Below are positions 1 to 8,623 of a stretch of 64,000 bases of DNA, in pieces. The position numbers were made by a program, and so were the translations under genes. The notes under the pieces were generated by a model. That model did not search any database, had not been told where the DNA came from, and saw only the letters and a program-made list of their open reading frames with translations. The stretch comes from Campylobacter concisus (GTDB lineage: Bacteria > Campylobacterota > Campylobacteria > Campylobacterales > Campylobacteraceae): the NCBI RefSeq assembly GCF_015679985.1, contig NZ_CP049239.1:496001-560000 (forward strand), written 5' to 3'. Each line of letters begins with the position of its first letter. The first letter of the stretch is position 1.

Positions 1-1
1 A

Positions 2-319
2 TATGAAGCCATACTTGGCAAATCGATCATCAGCGTAAATGAGTTTTTAAATTTAAAAGAAGGCGATATTTTAAGGCTTGATAGAGGAGCTGATGATAAG
101 GCGATCGTTTGTATCGATAAAAAAGAAGTTTTCTTAGCTGAAGTCGGGCTTCATAGATTTAGAAAATCTATAAGGATTGAGCAGTTAATACGCTCTGATA
201 AAGATGAGATCAAAAATATCTTAGAAAAATACGAAGAAGAGCGAAAAGCAAAGCTAATGGCGTATGAAGCTAATGAGCGCAAAATGGAAGAAGAAGAGGA
301 CGACGAAGATGATGAATGA
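2..319 (+). CDS. fliM: Flagellar motor switch protein FliM, C-terminal part (5' end outside window)
   Basis: The frame is open from the window edge to a TGA at 317-319 and gives about 105 residues of a SPOA (FliN-like) domain, including NEFLNLKEGDILRLDR and the motif VGLHRFRKSIRIEQL, followed by a charged tail rich in Glu and Asp. FliM is part of the flagellar C-ring that binds phospho-CheY and sets the rotation direction. The last codons overlap the start of fliY, which fits a translationally coupled switch operon. The N-terminal CheY-binding and CheC-like parts are not visible here. Confidence 0.93.
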   Translation, partial: YEAILGKSIISVNEFLNLKEGDILRLDRGADDKAIVCIDKKEVFLAEVGLHRFRKSIRIEQLIRSDKDEIKNILEKYEEERKAKLMAYEANERKMEEEEDDEDDE

Positions 320-1157
320 TTTTTTTAATATATTTTCTAACGAATTAAAAGCTACTATCGAAGGACTTACGGGCAGAGCTCCAGAGGTTGGCGAAAGAAA
401 TGAATTTGATGCACCAACGCAAAATGGCATAAAACCGCCGGTAGTGATGGCCAATATCTCTTTAAGTGGTGACATCAATGCTAAAACAGAGATAGTATGC
501 ACTCCGGTTTTAATAAGTGCCATTAGCGAATGGATGATGGGCGAAGAGGAAATTTCAAAGAATGAAAATTTAGGCAGTGATGAGCTTGACGCTGCAAAAG
601 AGATATTTTCAAACCTTTTTAGTGCTTTTAGTACATCTTTGGGCGCTCAAAAGGGCATGCCAAAGATAAATTTTGAAGTAATAAATGTAAATTTTTTAGA
701 TGAAAATTCTTCTCTTGATTTTAGTGTTTATGAAAAGCTATTTTTATTTAATGTCAAAATCGAAGATCTAAGTGAGCATATCGGTTTTGCTTGCGATCAT
801 TCGTTGATGAAATTTTTTGAGCCAACAAAGACCGAAGCACCAGCTGCACCAGCAAGTACTCCTCACGTAGCTAAGGGCGATTTTAGCGCTGAAGAGATGA
901 GAAATATCGGGCTTATAATGGATGTTAGGCTGCCTATTCGTGTTCGTATCGGCTCAAAAAGAATGCTTTTAAAAGATGTGCTTACCATGGATATTGGCTC
1001 AGTTATCGAGTTAAATCAATTAGCAAATGATCCACTAGAAATTTTGATCGGCGATAAGGTAATAGCCCTTGGCGAAGTTGTCATAATAGACGGAAACTTT
1101 GGCATCCAGATCACTCAGATAGGCTCAAAACGCGAGAGGCTTCAACAGTTAAAATAA
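312..1157 (+). CDS. fliY: Flagellar motor switch protein FliY (FliN family)
   Basis: About 281 residues. The N-terminal two thirds resemble a CheC-like domain and the last 75 residues form a SPOA domain (MDVRLPIRVRIGSKRM, IELNQLANDPLEILIGDK, GNFGIQIT), the FliN-type module of the C-ring. Campylobacters carry FliY in the switch with FliM. Tandem ATG codons at 309 and 312 overlap the end of fliM; longer upstream starts would run deep into fliM, so 312 (or 309) is preferred. A short Ala/Pro/Thr linker separates the two domains. The stop overlaps the next start by one base (TAATG). Confidence 0.92.
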   Translation: MNDFFNIFSNELKATIEGLTGRAPEVGERNEFDAPTQNGIKPPVVMANISLSGDINAKTEIVCTPVLISAISEWMMGEEEISKNENLGSDELDAAKEIFSNLFSAFSTSLGAQKGMPKINFEVINVNFLDENSSLDFSVYEKLFLFNVKIEDLSEHIGFACDHSLMKFFEPTKTEAPAAPASTPHVAKGDFSAEEMRNIGLIMDVRLPIRVRIGSKRMLLKDVLTMDIGSVIELNQLANDPLEILIGDKVIALGEVVIIDGNFGIQITQIGSKRERLQQLK

Positions 1158-1750
1158 TGAATAATGAATTAGTTAGCGATCTTTTAAATTTTCCAAACGT
1201 CTTAAAATATAAAAATAAAAATGTTACCTTCTTTGGCTCGGCTAGATTTGATGAAGAAAATTTCTACTGCAAAAAGGCTTATGAGCTAGCTTACAAACTA
1301 AACGAGCTAGGATATGCCATCTTAACTGGTGGCGGGGACGGCATAATGAGAGCTGCAAACAAGGGTGCGTTTGATAGTGCAAAATCGCCAAGCATAGCCC
1401 TAAATGTGAGGCTTCCATTTGAACAAAATACAAACCCTTACGTCACAGCAAAATATCTCTTTTCAAATTTAAGTCCAAGAAAATTTGCACTTACCGATCG
1501 CTCAGTCGCATTTGTCGTCTTTCCAGGTGGTTTTGGTACTCTTGATGAACTTTTTGAAATTTTAGTACTTGCTCAAGTTGGTAGCAAAAAAGTAAAAATT
1601 TTTCTTTTTGGGAGCGAGTTTTGGCAAGGGCTTGATGAGTTTATAAAAAATACGCTAGTTAGCCAAAAAACAATAAAAAAAGAAGATATAAATTTATACA
1701 AAATCACCGATGATTTAGAGCTTATTGCAAATGAAATTTTGGCTATTTAA
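1157..1750 (+). CDS. LOG-family nucleotide-binding protein (lysine-decarboxylase-like fold)
   Basis: 197 residues with the Rossmann-like LOG fold. GGGDG is at residues 58-62, the family motif PGGFGTLDE is at 123-131, and the preceding SPRK contributes the usual conserved arginine. Members cleave nucleoside 5'-monophosphates at the N-glycosidic bond and were first named for cytokinin activation in plants; many bacterial members are annotated only as putative lysine decarboxylases. The start overlaps the fliY stop by one base, so it is co-transcribed with flagellar genes, although no motility role is evident. The physiological substrate is unknown. Confidence 0.85.
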   Translation: MNNELVSDLLNFPNVLKYKNKNVTFFGSARFDEENFYCKKAYELAYKLNELGYAILTGGGDGIMRAANKGAFDSAKSPSIALNVRLPFEQNTNPYVTAKYLFSNLSPRKFALTDRSVAFVVFPGGFGTLDELFEILVLAQVGSKKVKIFLFGSEFWQGLDEFIKNTLVSQKTIKKEDINLYKITDDLELIANEILAI

Positions 1751-1798
1751 AAATAAGATATAAAATATCCCCTTTTAAATTTCAAAGAGGTAAAAAAT

Positions 1799-2821
1799 AT
1801 GAAAATAATGGTCGCAATGAGCGGTGGTGTAGATAGCACTATGACGGCTAAATTTCTGCAAGAAGCTGGTCATGAAGTGCAAGGTTGCTATATGATGCTG
1901 CATCAAAAGCCAGGATATCACGAAGAAAATATCAGAAAAGTGAAAAAAGTAGGCGAGTATCTTGGCATAAAGGTGCATATTTTGGATCTGCAGGATAAAT
2001 TTAATGAGTTTGTCTATGATCCTTTTGTGAAGCTCTATAAAGAGGGCAAGACGCCAAACCCTTGTGCTTTGTGCAATAAATTTATAAAGCTTGGTGCGCT
2101 ACTTGATTTTGCAAAGGCAAATGGCTGTGAGAAGCTTGCTACTGGGCATTATGTGCAAGTTATTGATGGATTTATCACATGTGCAAAAGATCCTAGCAAG
2201 GATCAAAGCTACTTTTTAGCCCAAGTGCCAAAAGAGATATTAAAAGATGTTATTTTCCCGCTTGGGGATAAATTTAAAAAAGACATAAAAGAGCTTGCAA
2301 GAAGTGTAAAAGTGCTTGAAGAATTTGCTACGCAGGCAGAAAGTAGTGAAATTTGCTTTGTGGAAGATACTTATATCGAAGTTTTAAATAAGCATTACAA
2401 TACAAATTTACCAGGAAATGTAGTTGATAAAGACGGCAAAATAATCGGCCGCCACCAAGGCTATATGCACTATACTATCGGCAAGCGCCGTGGTTTTGAG
2501 GTTTTTGGCGCCCATGAGCCACACTTTGTTATAAAGATAAATGCCGACAAAAATGAGATCGTTGTAGGAACAAAAGATGACTTGGCTCAAAAAGTAGTTG
2601 AGCTTGAAAACGTAAATTTGTTTATAGATAAAGATAAATTTGAGTGCGAAACCAAGATAAGATATAGAAGTCCTAAACTTGATGCTTTTGTTGAGGTTGA
2701 TAAAGAGAATAAAACAGCGAAACTAACGCTAAATCAAAATGCACTTGGTGTGGCGCAAGGCCAGCTTTGTGTTATGTATGATGGCGATAAGGTTATTGCA
2801 AGTGGATTTATAAAAGGCTAG
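1799..2821 (+). CDS. mnmA: tRNA-specific 2-thiouridylase MnmA
   Basis: 340 residues, normal for the family. It thiolates U34 of tRNA-Lys, tRNA-Glu and tRNA-Gln in an ATP-dependent cytosolic reaction. The PP-loop SGGVDST is at residues 8-14. The two catalytic cysteines align with C92 (in NPCALCNK) and C186 (in SSEICFV). The central TIGKRRGF segment and the C-terminal beta-barrel are also present. A good Shine-Dalgarno (AAAGAGG) precedes the ATG. The stop codon lies inside a terminator hairpin. Confidence 0.97.
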   Translation: MKIMVAMSGGVDSTMTAKFLQEAGHEVQGCYMMLHQKPGYHEENIRKVKKVGEYLGIKVHILDLQDKFNEFVYDPFVKLYKEGKTPNPCALCNKFIKLGALLDFAKANGCEKLATGHYVQVIDGFITCAKDPSKDQSYFLAQVPKEILKDVIFPLGDKFKKDIKELARSVKVLEEFATQAESSEICFVEDTYIEVLNKHYNTNLPGNVVDKDGKIIGRHQGYMHYTIGKRRGFEVFGAHEPHFVIKINADKNEIVVGTKDDLAQKVVELENVNLFIDKDKFECETKIRYRSPKLDAFVEVDKENKTAKLTLNQNALGVAQGQLCVMYDGDKVIASGFIKG

Positions 2822-2833
2822 TTTTAGCCTTTT
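2812..2833 (+). terminator. Terminator hairpin at the end of mnmA
   Basis: A perfect 9-bp stem (AAAAGGCTA / TAGCCTTTT) with a 4-base loop ends in a run of T. It includes the mnmA stop codon and separates mnmA from the tRNA promoter. Confidence 0.8.
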
Positions 2834-2885
2834 ATAAAAATTTATTGGGCTCTGTGCGATTTTTTATAAATTAAGCTAAAATTTA

Positions 2886-2914
2886 TTGACAAAATATATC
2901 TTTTCGTCTATAAT
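2886..2914 (+). promoter_or_regulatory. Consensus sigma-70 promoter of tRNA-Asn
   Basis: A perfect TTGACA (2886-2891) and a perfect TATAAT (2909-2914) are separated by 17 bp. Transcription would start about 10-15 bases before the tRNA. A full -35 box is unusual here, because campylobacter sigma-70 promoters often lack one; it fits a strong stable-RNA promoter. Confidence 0.9.
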
Positions 2915-2933
2915 ACGAGCTCTTTTCAAGTGT

Positions 2934-3008
<75 letters not shown>

Positions 3009-3226
3009 TTTATCTTCAAAAATCACTTTAAAACCCCGATTTTAACGATGTTTTAAGAACTTTAAGTTTTCTTATTTTTGTAATTTTCTCTTTTATTTCC
3101 CCTCAGTTTTATTTATTATTTCAAAGTGTATCGTTCTGATTCGTAGTTAAAATGCGATTAGATATTTGTCTTTGAACGAAGTTAAAATAAATTTCCTTTA
3201 TTCATTCTAGCTTCATTTAAGGCTTT

Positions 3227-3232
3227 TATAAT
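3227..3232 (+). promoter_or_regulatory. Probable -10 element of the PepSY gene
   Basis: TATAAT lies about 47 bases before the ATG at 3279, with only a weak TTCTAG-like -35 sequence 16 bp upstream. Two copies of CGWAGTTAAAAT (3142-3153 and 3177-3188, 11 of 12 bases identical) lie upstream and could be a regulator site. Confidence 0.5.
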
Positions 3233-3278
3233 GTGCTCATCCAAACTAAAGTTGGAAATCAAAATAAAAGGATCAAAA

Positions 3279-3764
3279 ATGAAAAAGATATTAGGCACGA
3301 CAGTTTTAGCAGCAGTTTTAGGAGTGACAAGCTTGCAAGCAGCTATCACATCAAAGGATGCTTTAAATATAGCTGAGAAAAACTTCCCAGGCTCAAGCGT
3401 CAAAGATATCGAGATAGACGTCAAAAATGGTGCGACATTTTACAAGATAGAGTCTTTTAAAGATGGCGCCAAACAAGATATCAAAATCGATGCTAATAAC
3501 GGTCATATCGTTAAAGTAGAGAATAAAAATAAAAAACACATACTTCCAATAGAAGCGGTAGATTTTTCAAAATTTGCTCTTGGCATCGACGAGGCTGTGG
3601 CCAAAGCTCAAGCGCTTGAAGCTGGCTGGAGTCTTGATGAGGTAGACCTTGATAATAAAAATGGTGCTTGGATATACAAAGTAGAGCTTAAGCGCGACAG
3701 GAGCGAGAAAAAAGTGATCATAAACGCTCAAACTGGTGAAATAATAGGTAATTATACAAAGTAA
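3279..3764 (+). CDS. Periplasmic protein with two PepSY domains
   Basis: 161 residues from an ATG preceded by AAAGGA; this start leaves a clean Sec signal peptide (MKKILGTTVLAAVLG, cleavage near SLQA-A). Two PepSY repeats follow, each with the pattern of a helix and then a strand ending in an asparagine-glycine turn (IDANNGHIVKVE and INAQTGEIIG). PepSY domains are known as peptidase inhibitors and as small periplasmic modules often found beside two-component systems. A response regulator and kinase lie 735 bases downstream, which suggests that this protein is a target or accessory of that system; this is inference. Confidence 0.85.
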   Translation: MKKILGTTVLAAVLGVTSLQAAITSKDALNIAEKNFPGSSVKDIEIDVKNGATFYKIESFKDGAKQDIKIDANNGHIVKVENKNKKHILPIEAVDFSKFALGIDEAVAKAQALEAGWSLDEVDLDNKNGAWIYKVELKRDRSEKKVIINAQTGEIIGNYTK

Positions 3765-3796
3765 TTTAACGTCCTTTTTGGGCATTAAATTTTTAT
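3763..3796 (+). terminator. Terminator after the PepSY gene
   Basis: Arms AATTTAA / TTAAATT enclose a second GC-containing helix (GTCC / GGGC) and a T5 loop, followed by TTTT. It overlaps the stop codon, so the PepSY gene is probably monocistronic. Confidence 0.6.
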
Positions 3797-3800
3797 AAAA

Positions 3801-4417
3801 GTGAAAAAGATAAGTGAAAATTTAGATCAAAATTTAAATGAGAAAGTTAGCAAGCAGAGTTTAGAGAGAAATTTGAATAAAAATTTAAGCGAAAACAAAG
3901 TCGCTGATTTTAGCGAAAACGAGAGATAAAATTTAAGTAAAAATGCTGCTAATAAAAATAGTTAGGAAAATTTAGAGAAGAGCGAGCAAAGCCCTGAAAA
4001 TTTGGATAAAAATCCTAGTGAAGCAAGCAATAGCACAAAAATTTTAAGCCAAGCTACCTCAAAATGCAAAGCTCAGAATTTCTTTAAAAAAGCATTTGAA
4101 CTTTTGCTTCAAGGTGCAGCGGATGCGCTTATCTACGCTGGCAAGGATGGAGTGTGGCTATCAAACGCCACAAACTGTCTAAAAGACGAGACACAAAGGG
4201 CGGAGCTATCAAAGATAAATGAAGAGCAGGCTAAATTTGAAGGATCTTGCCAGAAAAAGTTAAAGAGCTAATCTTAGAACGCCTAAAAGTAGAGCCAGAA
4301 GAGGTGGAGTTTGCACCGATCTATCTAGCGAAAAAACAAAGCTTTGGCACATTTTGCACGGAGTATTTTTATGAGGCAAGGGCTAAAATAAGGGCTTTTT
4401 ATATGATTTCAAGATAG
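3801..4417 (+). pseudogene. Decayed gene with an Asn/Glu/Ser-rich N-terminal repeat region
   Basis: One frame from a GTG at 3801 reads a low-complexity stretch of NL-S/D-K/E-N-type repeats, is broken by TAA at 3927 and TAG at 3963, and then continues as a clean sequence (KAFELLLQGAADALIYAGKD) to about 4243. There the homologous reading shifts frame into ILPEKVKELILERLKVEPEE and ends at TAG 4415-4417. Two nonsense changes plus a frameshift make it a pseudogene; an intact piece of 89 codons (4002-4271) survives. There is no Shine-Dalgarno before 3801. I do not recognise the family; the C-terminal part looks globular. Confidence 0.65.
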
Positions 4418-4498
4418 GCGCAATGAATGGTGAAATTTTAAATCTAAAAATAAAAAGCTAAATTTGTTAAAATAGCTAGCAAAACCAAGAGAGGCAAG

Positions 4499-5158
4499 AT
4501 GAAAATTTTAGTCGTTGAGGACGAAATAGACCTAAACAACGTCATAGTAAAGCACCTAAAGAAAAACGGATATAGCGTCGATAGCGCATTTAACGGCGAG
4601 GAGGCGATGGACTTTACCGCCGTGGCGCACTACGATCTTATCGTGCTTGATCTTATGATGCCAGTGATGGACGGACTTGCATTTTTGCAAAGATCACGCG
4701 CTGCAAAGCTAGCAACCCCTGTGCTGATACTAACGGCAAAGGACGATGTGGAGGACGTTGTAAAGGGGCTCGATGCGGGCGCGGATGATTATTTGATAAA
4801 GCCATTTGATTTTAAGGAGCTACTAGCTAGGGTACGCACGCTCATTCGCCGAAACAGCGGCAATGCGGCTAATGAAATTTATGCAGGCGAGCTAAAGATC
4901 GATCTTTCAAAAAAGTCGGTCGAATTTGGCGGCGAGCAGATCGAGCTAACTGGCAAAGAGTATGAAATTTTAGAGCTTTTGATGCTAAACAAGGGCAGAA
5001 TTTTAACTCGCGATCAGATCAAAGAGCATGTCTGGGACTTTGACTACACAGGCGGCTCAAACGTCATCGACGTGCTTATCAAAAACATAAGAAAAAAGCT
5101 TGGTGAGTGCGATGTGATACAGACTAAAAGAGGGCTTGGCTATGTTGTTAAGGATTAA
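4499..5158 (+). CDS. OmpR-family response regulator
   Basis: 219 residues: a receiver domain (1-120) with acidic pocket E7-D8, phospho-acceptor D51 in VLDLMMP and the conserved lysine in IKPF, followed by a winged-helix DNA-binding domain (ELTGKEYEILELL, RDQIKEHVW, GLGYVVK). It acts as a transcription factor activated by the kinase encoded next; the two genes overlap by 17 bases. The regulon is unknown. The PepSY gene upstream is a plausible target because of the gene order, but no site is proven. A Shine-Dalgarno (GAGAGGCAAG) precedes the ATG. Confidence 0.95.
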   Translation: MKILVVEDEIDLNNVIVKHLKKNGYSVDSAFNGEEAMDFTAVAHYDLIVLDLMMPVMDGLAFLQRSRAAKLATPVLILTAKDDVEDVVKGLDAGADDYLIKPFDFKELLARVRTLIRRNSGNAANEIYAGELKIDLSKKSVEFGGEQIELTGKEYEILELLMLNKGRILTRDQIKEHVWDFDYTGGSNVIDVLIKNIRKKLGECDVIQTKRGLGYVVKD

Positions 5159-6497
5159 GCAAGCCCTTGCAAATATCCCAATAACGGCGCGCGTAACGCT
5201 TTGGTACTCGTTTTTTATCATCGCTATCGTGGCGGCTCTAGTTGCCATTTCAGCGGTCGTGGCGGATGAGGTTTTTGAGGATGTGAGCCAAAAAAAGCTA
5301 GCCAAATCAGTCACCAAAATCGCCAATGATATGGATGATTTTGAGCCATATGATGATGGGATATTTTTTATAAAATATAACGCAAAAGGCGATGTGATCG
5401 GTGGTTTATCGCCAAAGCGCTTTCAAATTTCACTTAAAATGAATAGCGGTGCGGTGCAGCTTTATGAAGAAGACGAAAACCGCTTTTACTACTACGATAT
5501 CGCAGCTAAAGGCAAAGATGTCTGGGTCAGAGGCGTAATAAATGCGGAGAAATTTTTCAAAAAAGAGGGACTATTTTTACTAGCGCTGGGCATTTTTGTG
5601 CCGGTTTTATTTCTCTTTGTGCTTTACGGCGGCTACAAAACGATAAAAAATGCGATGAAACCAGTTGCTACGATGTCAAAAACTGCGCTTGAGATAGGCA
5701 GCAGCCGTGACTTTTCAAAGCGTATTGACCTTCCTACTGGCAAAGACGAGCTGCACGCGCTTGCGAGCGTTTTTAACCAGATGCTTGACTCCCTTGAGAA
5801 GGTCTATCAAAGCGAAAAACAGCTCACCTCAGATGTCTCGCACGAGCTGCGAACGCCGCTATCTGTCATCATGGCTGAGAGCGACTACGCTAAAAACTAC
5901 TCACAAAATTTGGACGAGGCCAAGGAGTCGCTGGAGGTCATCTCTAGGCAGTCAAGAAAGATAACCTCGCTTATAGATCAAATTTTGGAGCTCTCAAGGC
6001 TAGAAGCTGGCAGAAATTTGGAGCTAAAACGTATAAATTTAAGCTCTATCTTGCAAAATTTAGCCACCGACTATGAGAAGCTAGCAGACGCAAATGGGCT
6101 AAAATTTAGCTGTGTGGTAGCACCAGATGCCGTAATCCTCGGCGATGAGCTGATGATATCAAGGCTGGTGGATAACTTTTTAAGCAATGCTCTTAAATTT
6201 GCTTCGGCTAAGATCGAGCTAAATTTAAGTCTCACAAAAACGCATGCGCTTGTGTCTGTAAAAGACGATGGTGTTGGCATCTCTAAAAAAGATAGCGAGC
6301 TAATCTGGAATAAATTTTATCAAGTTGAAAGCTCAAGAAACAAAAGCCTAAACACAGGCAGCGGACTAGGACTTGCTATAGCTACAAATATCGCTAAAAT
6401 TCACGGTGCAAAGCTTGGTGTAAAAAGCGAAGCTGGAGCTGGATGCGAATTTTTGGCAGAATTTGAGCTTATAAATTTAAAGCAAGTGAAAATTTAG
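5142..6497 (+). CDS. Membrane sensor histidine kinase
   Basis: 451 residues from the ATG at 5142, inside the end of the response regulator gene. Membrane segments lie at about 17-41 and 145-165, with a periplasmic sensor of about 100 residues between them rich in Asp, Tyr and Phe. HAMP, HisKA (phospho-acceptor H234 in SHELRTPLS) and HATPase domains follow with N-box NFLSNALKFA, G1 DDGVGIS and G2 GSGLGLAI. It should phosphorylate the upstream regulator. The stimulus is not evident from the sequence. Confidence 0.95.
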   Translation: MLLRIKQALANIPITARVTLWYSFFIIAIVAALVAISAVVADEVFEDVSQKKLAKSVTKIANDMDDFEPYDDGIFFIKYNAKGDVIGGLSPKRFQISLKMNSGAVQLYEEDENRFYYYDIAAKGKDVWVRGVINAEKFFKKEGLFLLALGIFVPVLFLFVLYGGYKTIKNAMKPVATMSKTALEIGSSRDFSKRIDLPTGKDELHALASVFNQMLDSLEKVYQSEKQLTSDVSHELRTPLSVIMAESDYAKNYSQNLDEAKESLEVISRQSRKITSLIDQILELSRLEAGRNLELKRINLSSILQNLATDYEKLADANGLKFSCVVAPDAVILGDELMISRLVDNFLSNALKFASAKIELNLSLTKTHALVSVKDDGVGISKKDSELIWNKFYQVESSRNKSLNTGSGLGLAIATNIAKIHGAKLGVKSEAGAGCEFLAEFELINLKQVKI

Positions 6498-6953
6498 GCA
6501 GTTTGCTAAGACAAAATTTATGAAATAGCAAATAAATACGAGCACAAATTTAAATGCCGCATAAAAACGGCATCTATATTTTTAAGGTAAAGCTAAATTT
6601 ATAAACTTTTACAGAAATTTCATGGTTAAGTTGCCCCAAAAAGAGCTCTTAGGGTATGCTCATATCATAAGCATCAACAAAGACTTCAAAGCTACGAGAT
6701 AGATGAAGATAGTAGCGGTTGAGGTCTATATAGTAAGTAAAGCATTAAGACGTATGATTTAAAGGCCATTTAAATGGCTTTTAAAAGAGCTTGTAAAAAG
6801 ATGTTTTGCAAAGTAACGTAAAGAATTTTCGCCATTTTGATTTTGAGCAAAACCACTCTAGCTACGAATTAACCACACTTTCCTATACTTTTTATAACTT
6901 TGATATCTAACAAAATTTACAAAATTTAGCCAAAAACCAAAAACCAAAAATGC
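6498..6953. other. Intergenic stretch of about 450 bp without an intact gene
   Basis: Two hairpins are visible: ATGCCG / CGGCAT at 6554-6573 and the perfect 14-base palindrome GCCATTTAAATGGC at 6765-6778 followed by T4; either could terminate the kinase transcript. Short open pieces (for instance MVKLPQKELLGYAHIIS from 6622) are interrupted by stops and look like remnants of a lost gene. No function is recognised. Confidence 0.5.
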
Positions 6954-6979
6954 AAAAGGCACTAAATTCAGTGCCTTTT
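6954..6979 (-). terminator. Terminator of the NifB-like operon
   Basis: A perfect 10-bp stem AAAAGGCACT / AGTGCCTTTT has a 6-base loop. It lies 5 bases beyond the stop codon of the minus-strand radical SAM gene and ends in T4 on that strand. Confidence 0.85.
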
Positions 6980-6983
6980 ATCG

Positions 6984-7811
6984 CTATCTCTCGCCAAGTT
7001 TGCCGCATGCATCAGCGCGGCATCTACTGCAATGCGTCATTTGATTTATGTCACTACCTATTGATCTACGGATGCGGTGGATCTCGTCACTTGAAGGGGA
7101 CTTTAAATTTTCAAAAGGCGTATCATGCACCGGTATCATCGCCATGCAGTTCATTATGTCAGCTCCCCACTGCTTTGCCTTTGCCGAGATGCTTTGGACG
7201 TGGTCCATATTGACCCCAGGGATGACGACGGTGTTTATCTTTACTAGCATGCCAGCCTCTTTTAGCTTGCGGATGCCCTCGTCCTGACGTGCTAGCAGTA
7301 TCCTAGCAGCCTCCTCGCCGTAGTAGTTTTTATCCTCATGCCTCACCCACGAATAGACCTTCGAGCCAACATCTGGTGTCACGGCATTAACAGTCACTGT
7401 CACGTGGCTCACGCCAAGGCGCACGATCTCATCAACATGCTCAGGCAGTGCTAAGCCATTAGTTGAGAGGCATAGCAGGGCATTTGGGAAGTGGGACTTA
7501 CACTTTTCAAAGGTCGCTAGCGTCTTATCAACGTCACACATCGGATCGCCAGGTCCAGCGATGCCGATGACTGAGATGTCTTGTCTAAATTTAAAGAGCT
7601 TTTCTAAAAATTTCACCGATTCATCTGGAGTTTGCACCTTTGCTGTTACGCCAGGGCGGTTTTCATTAGCGCAGTCATATATGCGGTTGCAGAAGTTGCA
7701 CTGGATGTTGCAGTGTGGGGCAACTGGTAGATGCACGCGTCCGTAGTTAGCGGAGGCCTTTTTGTTAAAGCAGGGGTGGCTGTCTAGATCAGCCTTAGTG
7801 CGAAAAATCAT
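6984..7811 (-). CDS. NifB-like radical SAM protein, without nitrogenase context
   Basis: 275 residues. The N-terminus carries the NifB signature: HPC at residues 12-14, the radical SAM motif CNIQCNFC (C34, C38, C41), then YDCANENRPGV with C47. The C-terminus has HCSRCRADACGKLGE (C261, C264). In NifB the extra Cys and His residues hold the two Fe4S4 precursors that are fused with a carbide to make NifB-co; all have counterparts here. There is no NifX-like C-terminal domain, and no nifH, D, K, E or N gene in the window. The start overlaps the NapH-like gene by one base. It probably builds or modifies an iron-sulfur cluster; the product and its user are unknown. Confidence 0.85.
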   Translation of the reverse strand: MIFRTKADLDSHPCFNKKASANYGRVHLPVAPHCNIQCNFCNRIYDCANENRPGVTAKVQTPDESVKFLEKLFKFRQDISVIGIAGPGDPMCDVDKTLATFEKCKSHFPNALLCLSTNGLALPEHVDEIVRLGVSHVTVTVNAVTPDVGSKVYSWVRHEDKNYYGEEAARILLARQDEGIRKLKEAGMLVKINTVVIPGVNMDHVQSISAKAKQWGADIMNCMAMIPVHDTPFENLKSPSSDEIHRIRRSIGSDINQMTHCSRCRADACGKLGER

Positions 7812-8623
7812 TAGTTCTTTTTCCTTCCAAATTTAATGGCATTTGCATGGCAGACATTTAGGCAGTCTCCGCAGTTTGTGCAGTTTATCTCATCAGGTCT
7901 TGTCCCCATCTCGCACTTGCGCAAGCATGCGTCGCAGTCGTCACAGGCGCTTGTTTTATAGACGCGAAAGATCGAAAATTTACGCAAAATTTCAAGTACA
8001 CCGCCTGATGGACAGATGAAACGGCACCAAAGGTTAGCTACGATCAGCGAGGCTAGCATGACTGAGATGATGATCACTGTGCGAGTGACCCACTCCCATT
8101 CGCCAAAGCGAAGTGACAAAGTGAGGGCAGTTAGGTACTCATCGCTCGTTCTTATAGGTATCATCATGCGTGGATTGCCCCAGATGAAATAGATCCAAAG
8201 GCTGATTGCTATGGTAGCTAGCATGCCTATTTGAGCGATTATTAGCTTTTTGCTGCGAATTTTTAGCTTGAAAAAGGCAAATTTACCAAGCATTTGATTG
8301 ACAAAGCCTGCTGGACAGACCCAACCGCAAAATGCCCTGCCAAAGAGGATGACAAGCGCTGGGATAAATAGCCAAAATCCAAAAAATAGCGACGTGATCC
8401 GCCCCCAACAGGTGATGATAGGGCAATTTTGGCAATTTACAAAAGGCACTACAAAAGGGCATCTAAAAATGCCGTAATACGCCCATTGACCGATGCCTGC
8501 TATAAAGATGAGCTGCACTATACGTCTTATCTTTGTTGTGGGGGAGTTTTTGCTTTTCTTTTTTAAATTTACATTGCCGCATGCACTGCTATTAGAGCAT
8601 GCGCTATTACAGCTACTACACAT
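7811..8623 (-). CDS. NapH-like membrane iron-sulfur protein with extra cysteine motifs
   Basis: 270 residues. Four membrane segments are predicted (about 33-52, 77-96, 128-148, 181-199). CGWVCP (99-104) and CRFICP (200-205) are the paired NapH/NosR-type motifs on the cytoplasmic side, and a C-terminal two-cluster ferredoxin domain has Cys at 227, 230, 233, 237 and 248, 251, 254, 258. Unusual additions are a cysteine-rich N-terminus (C2, C5, C9, C15) and four cysteines (C55, C64, C67, C72) in the loop predicted to be periplasmic. NapH-like proteins pass electrons between quinol and soluble partners. It overlaps the binding-protein gene by 8 bases and the NifB-like gene by one. Confidence 0.85.
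   Translation of the reverse strand: MCSSCNSACSNSSACGNVNLKKKSKNSPTTKIRRIVQLIFIAGIGQWAYYGIFRCPFVVPFVNCQNCPIITCWGRITSLFFGFWLFIPALVILFGRAFCGWVCPAGFVNQMLGKFAFFKLKIRSKKLIIAQIGMLATIAISLWIYFIWGNPRMMIPIRTSDEYLTALTLSLRFGEWEWVTRTVIIISVMLASLIVANLWCRFICPSGGVLEILRKFSIFRVYKTSACDDCDACLRKCEMGTRPDEINCTNCGDCLNVCHANAIKFGRKKN

Noticed and set aside
3801-4010. CRISPR-like or satellite repeat array
   Set aside because: The repeats are short, irregular and codon-phased (Asn, Leu, Lys, Glu), so they are a low-complexity coding region; there are no spacers.
6984-7811. MoaA or generic radical SAM enzyme
   Set aside because: The HPC start, YDCANENRPGV after the SAM motif and HCxxCRADA end are NifB features and are not found in MoaA.
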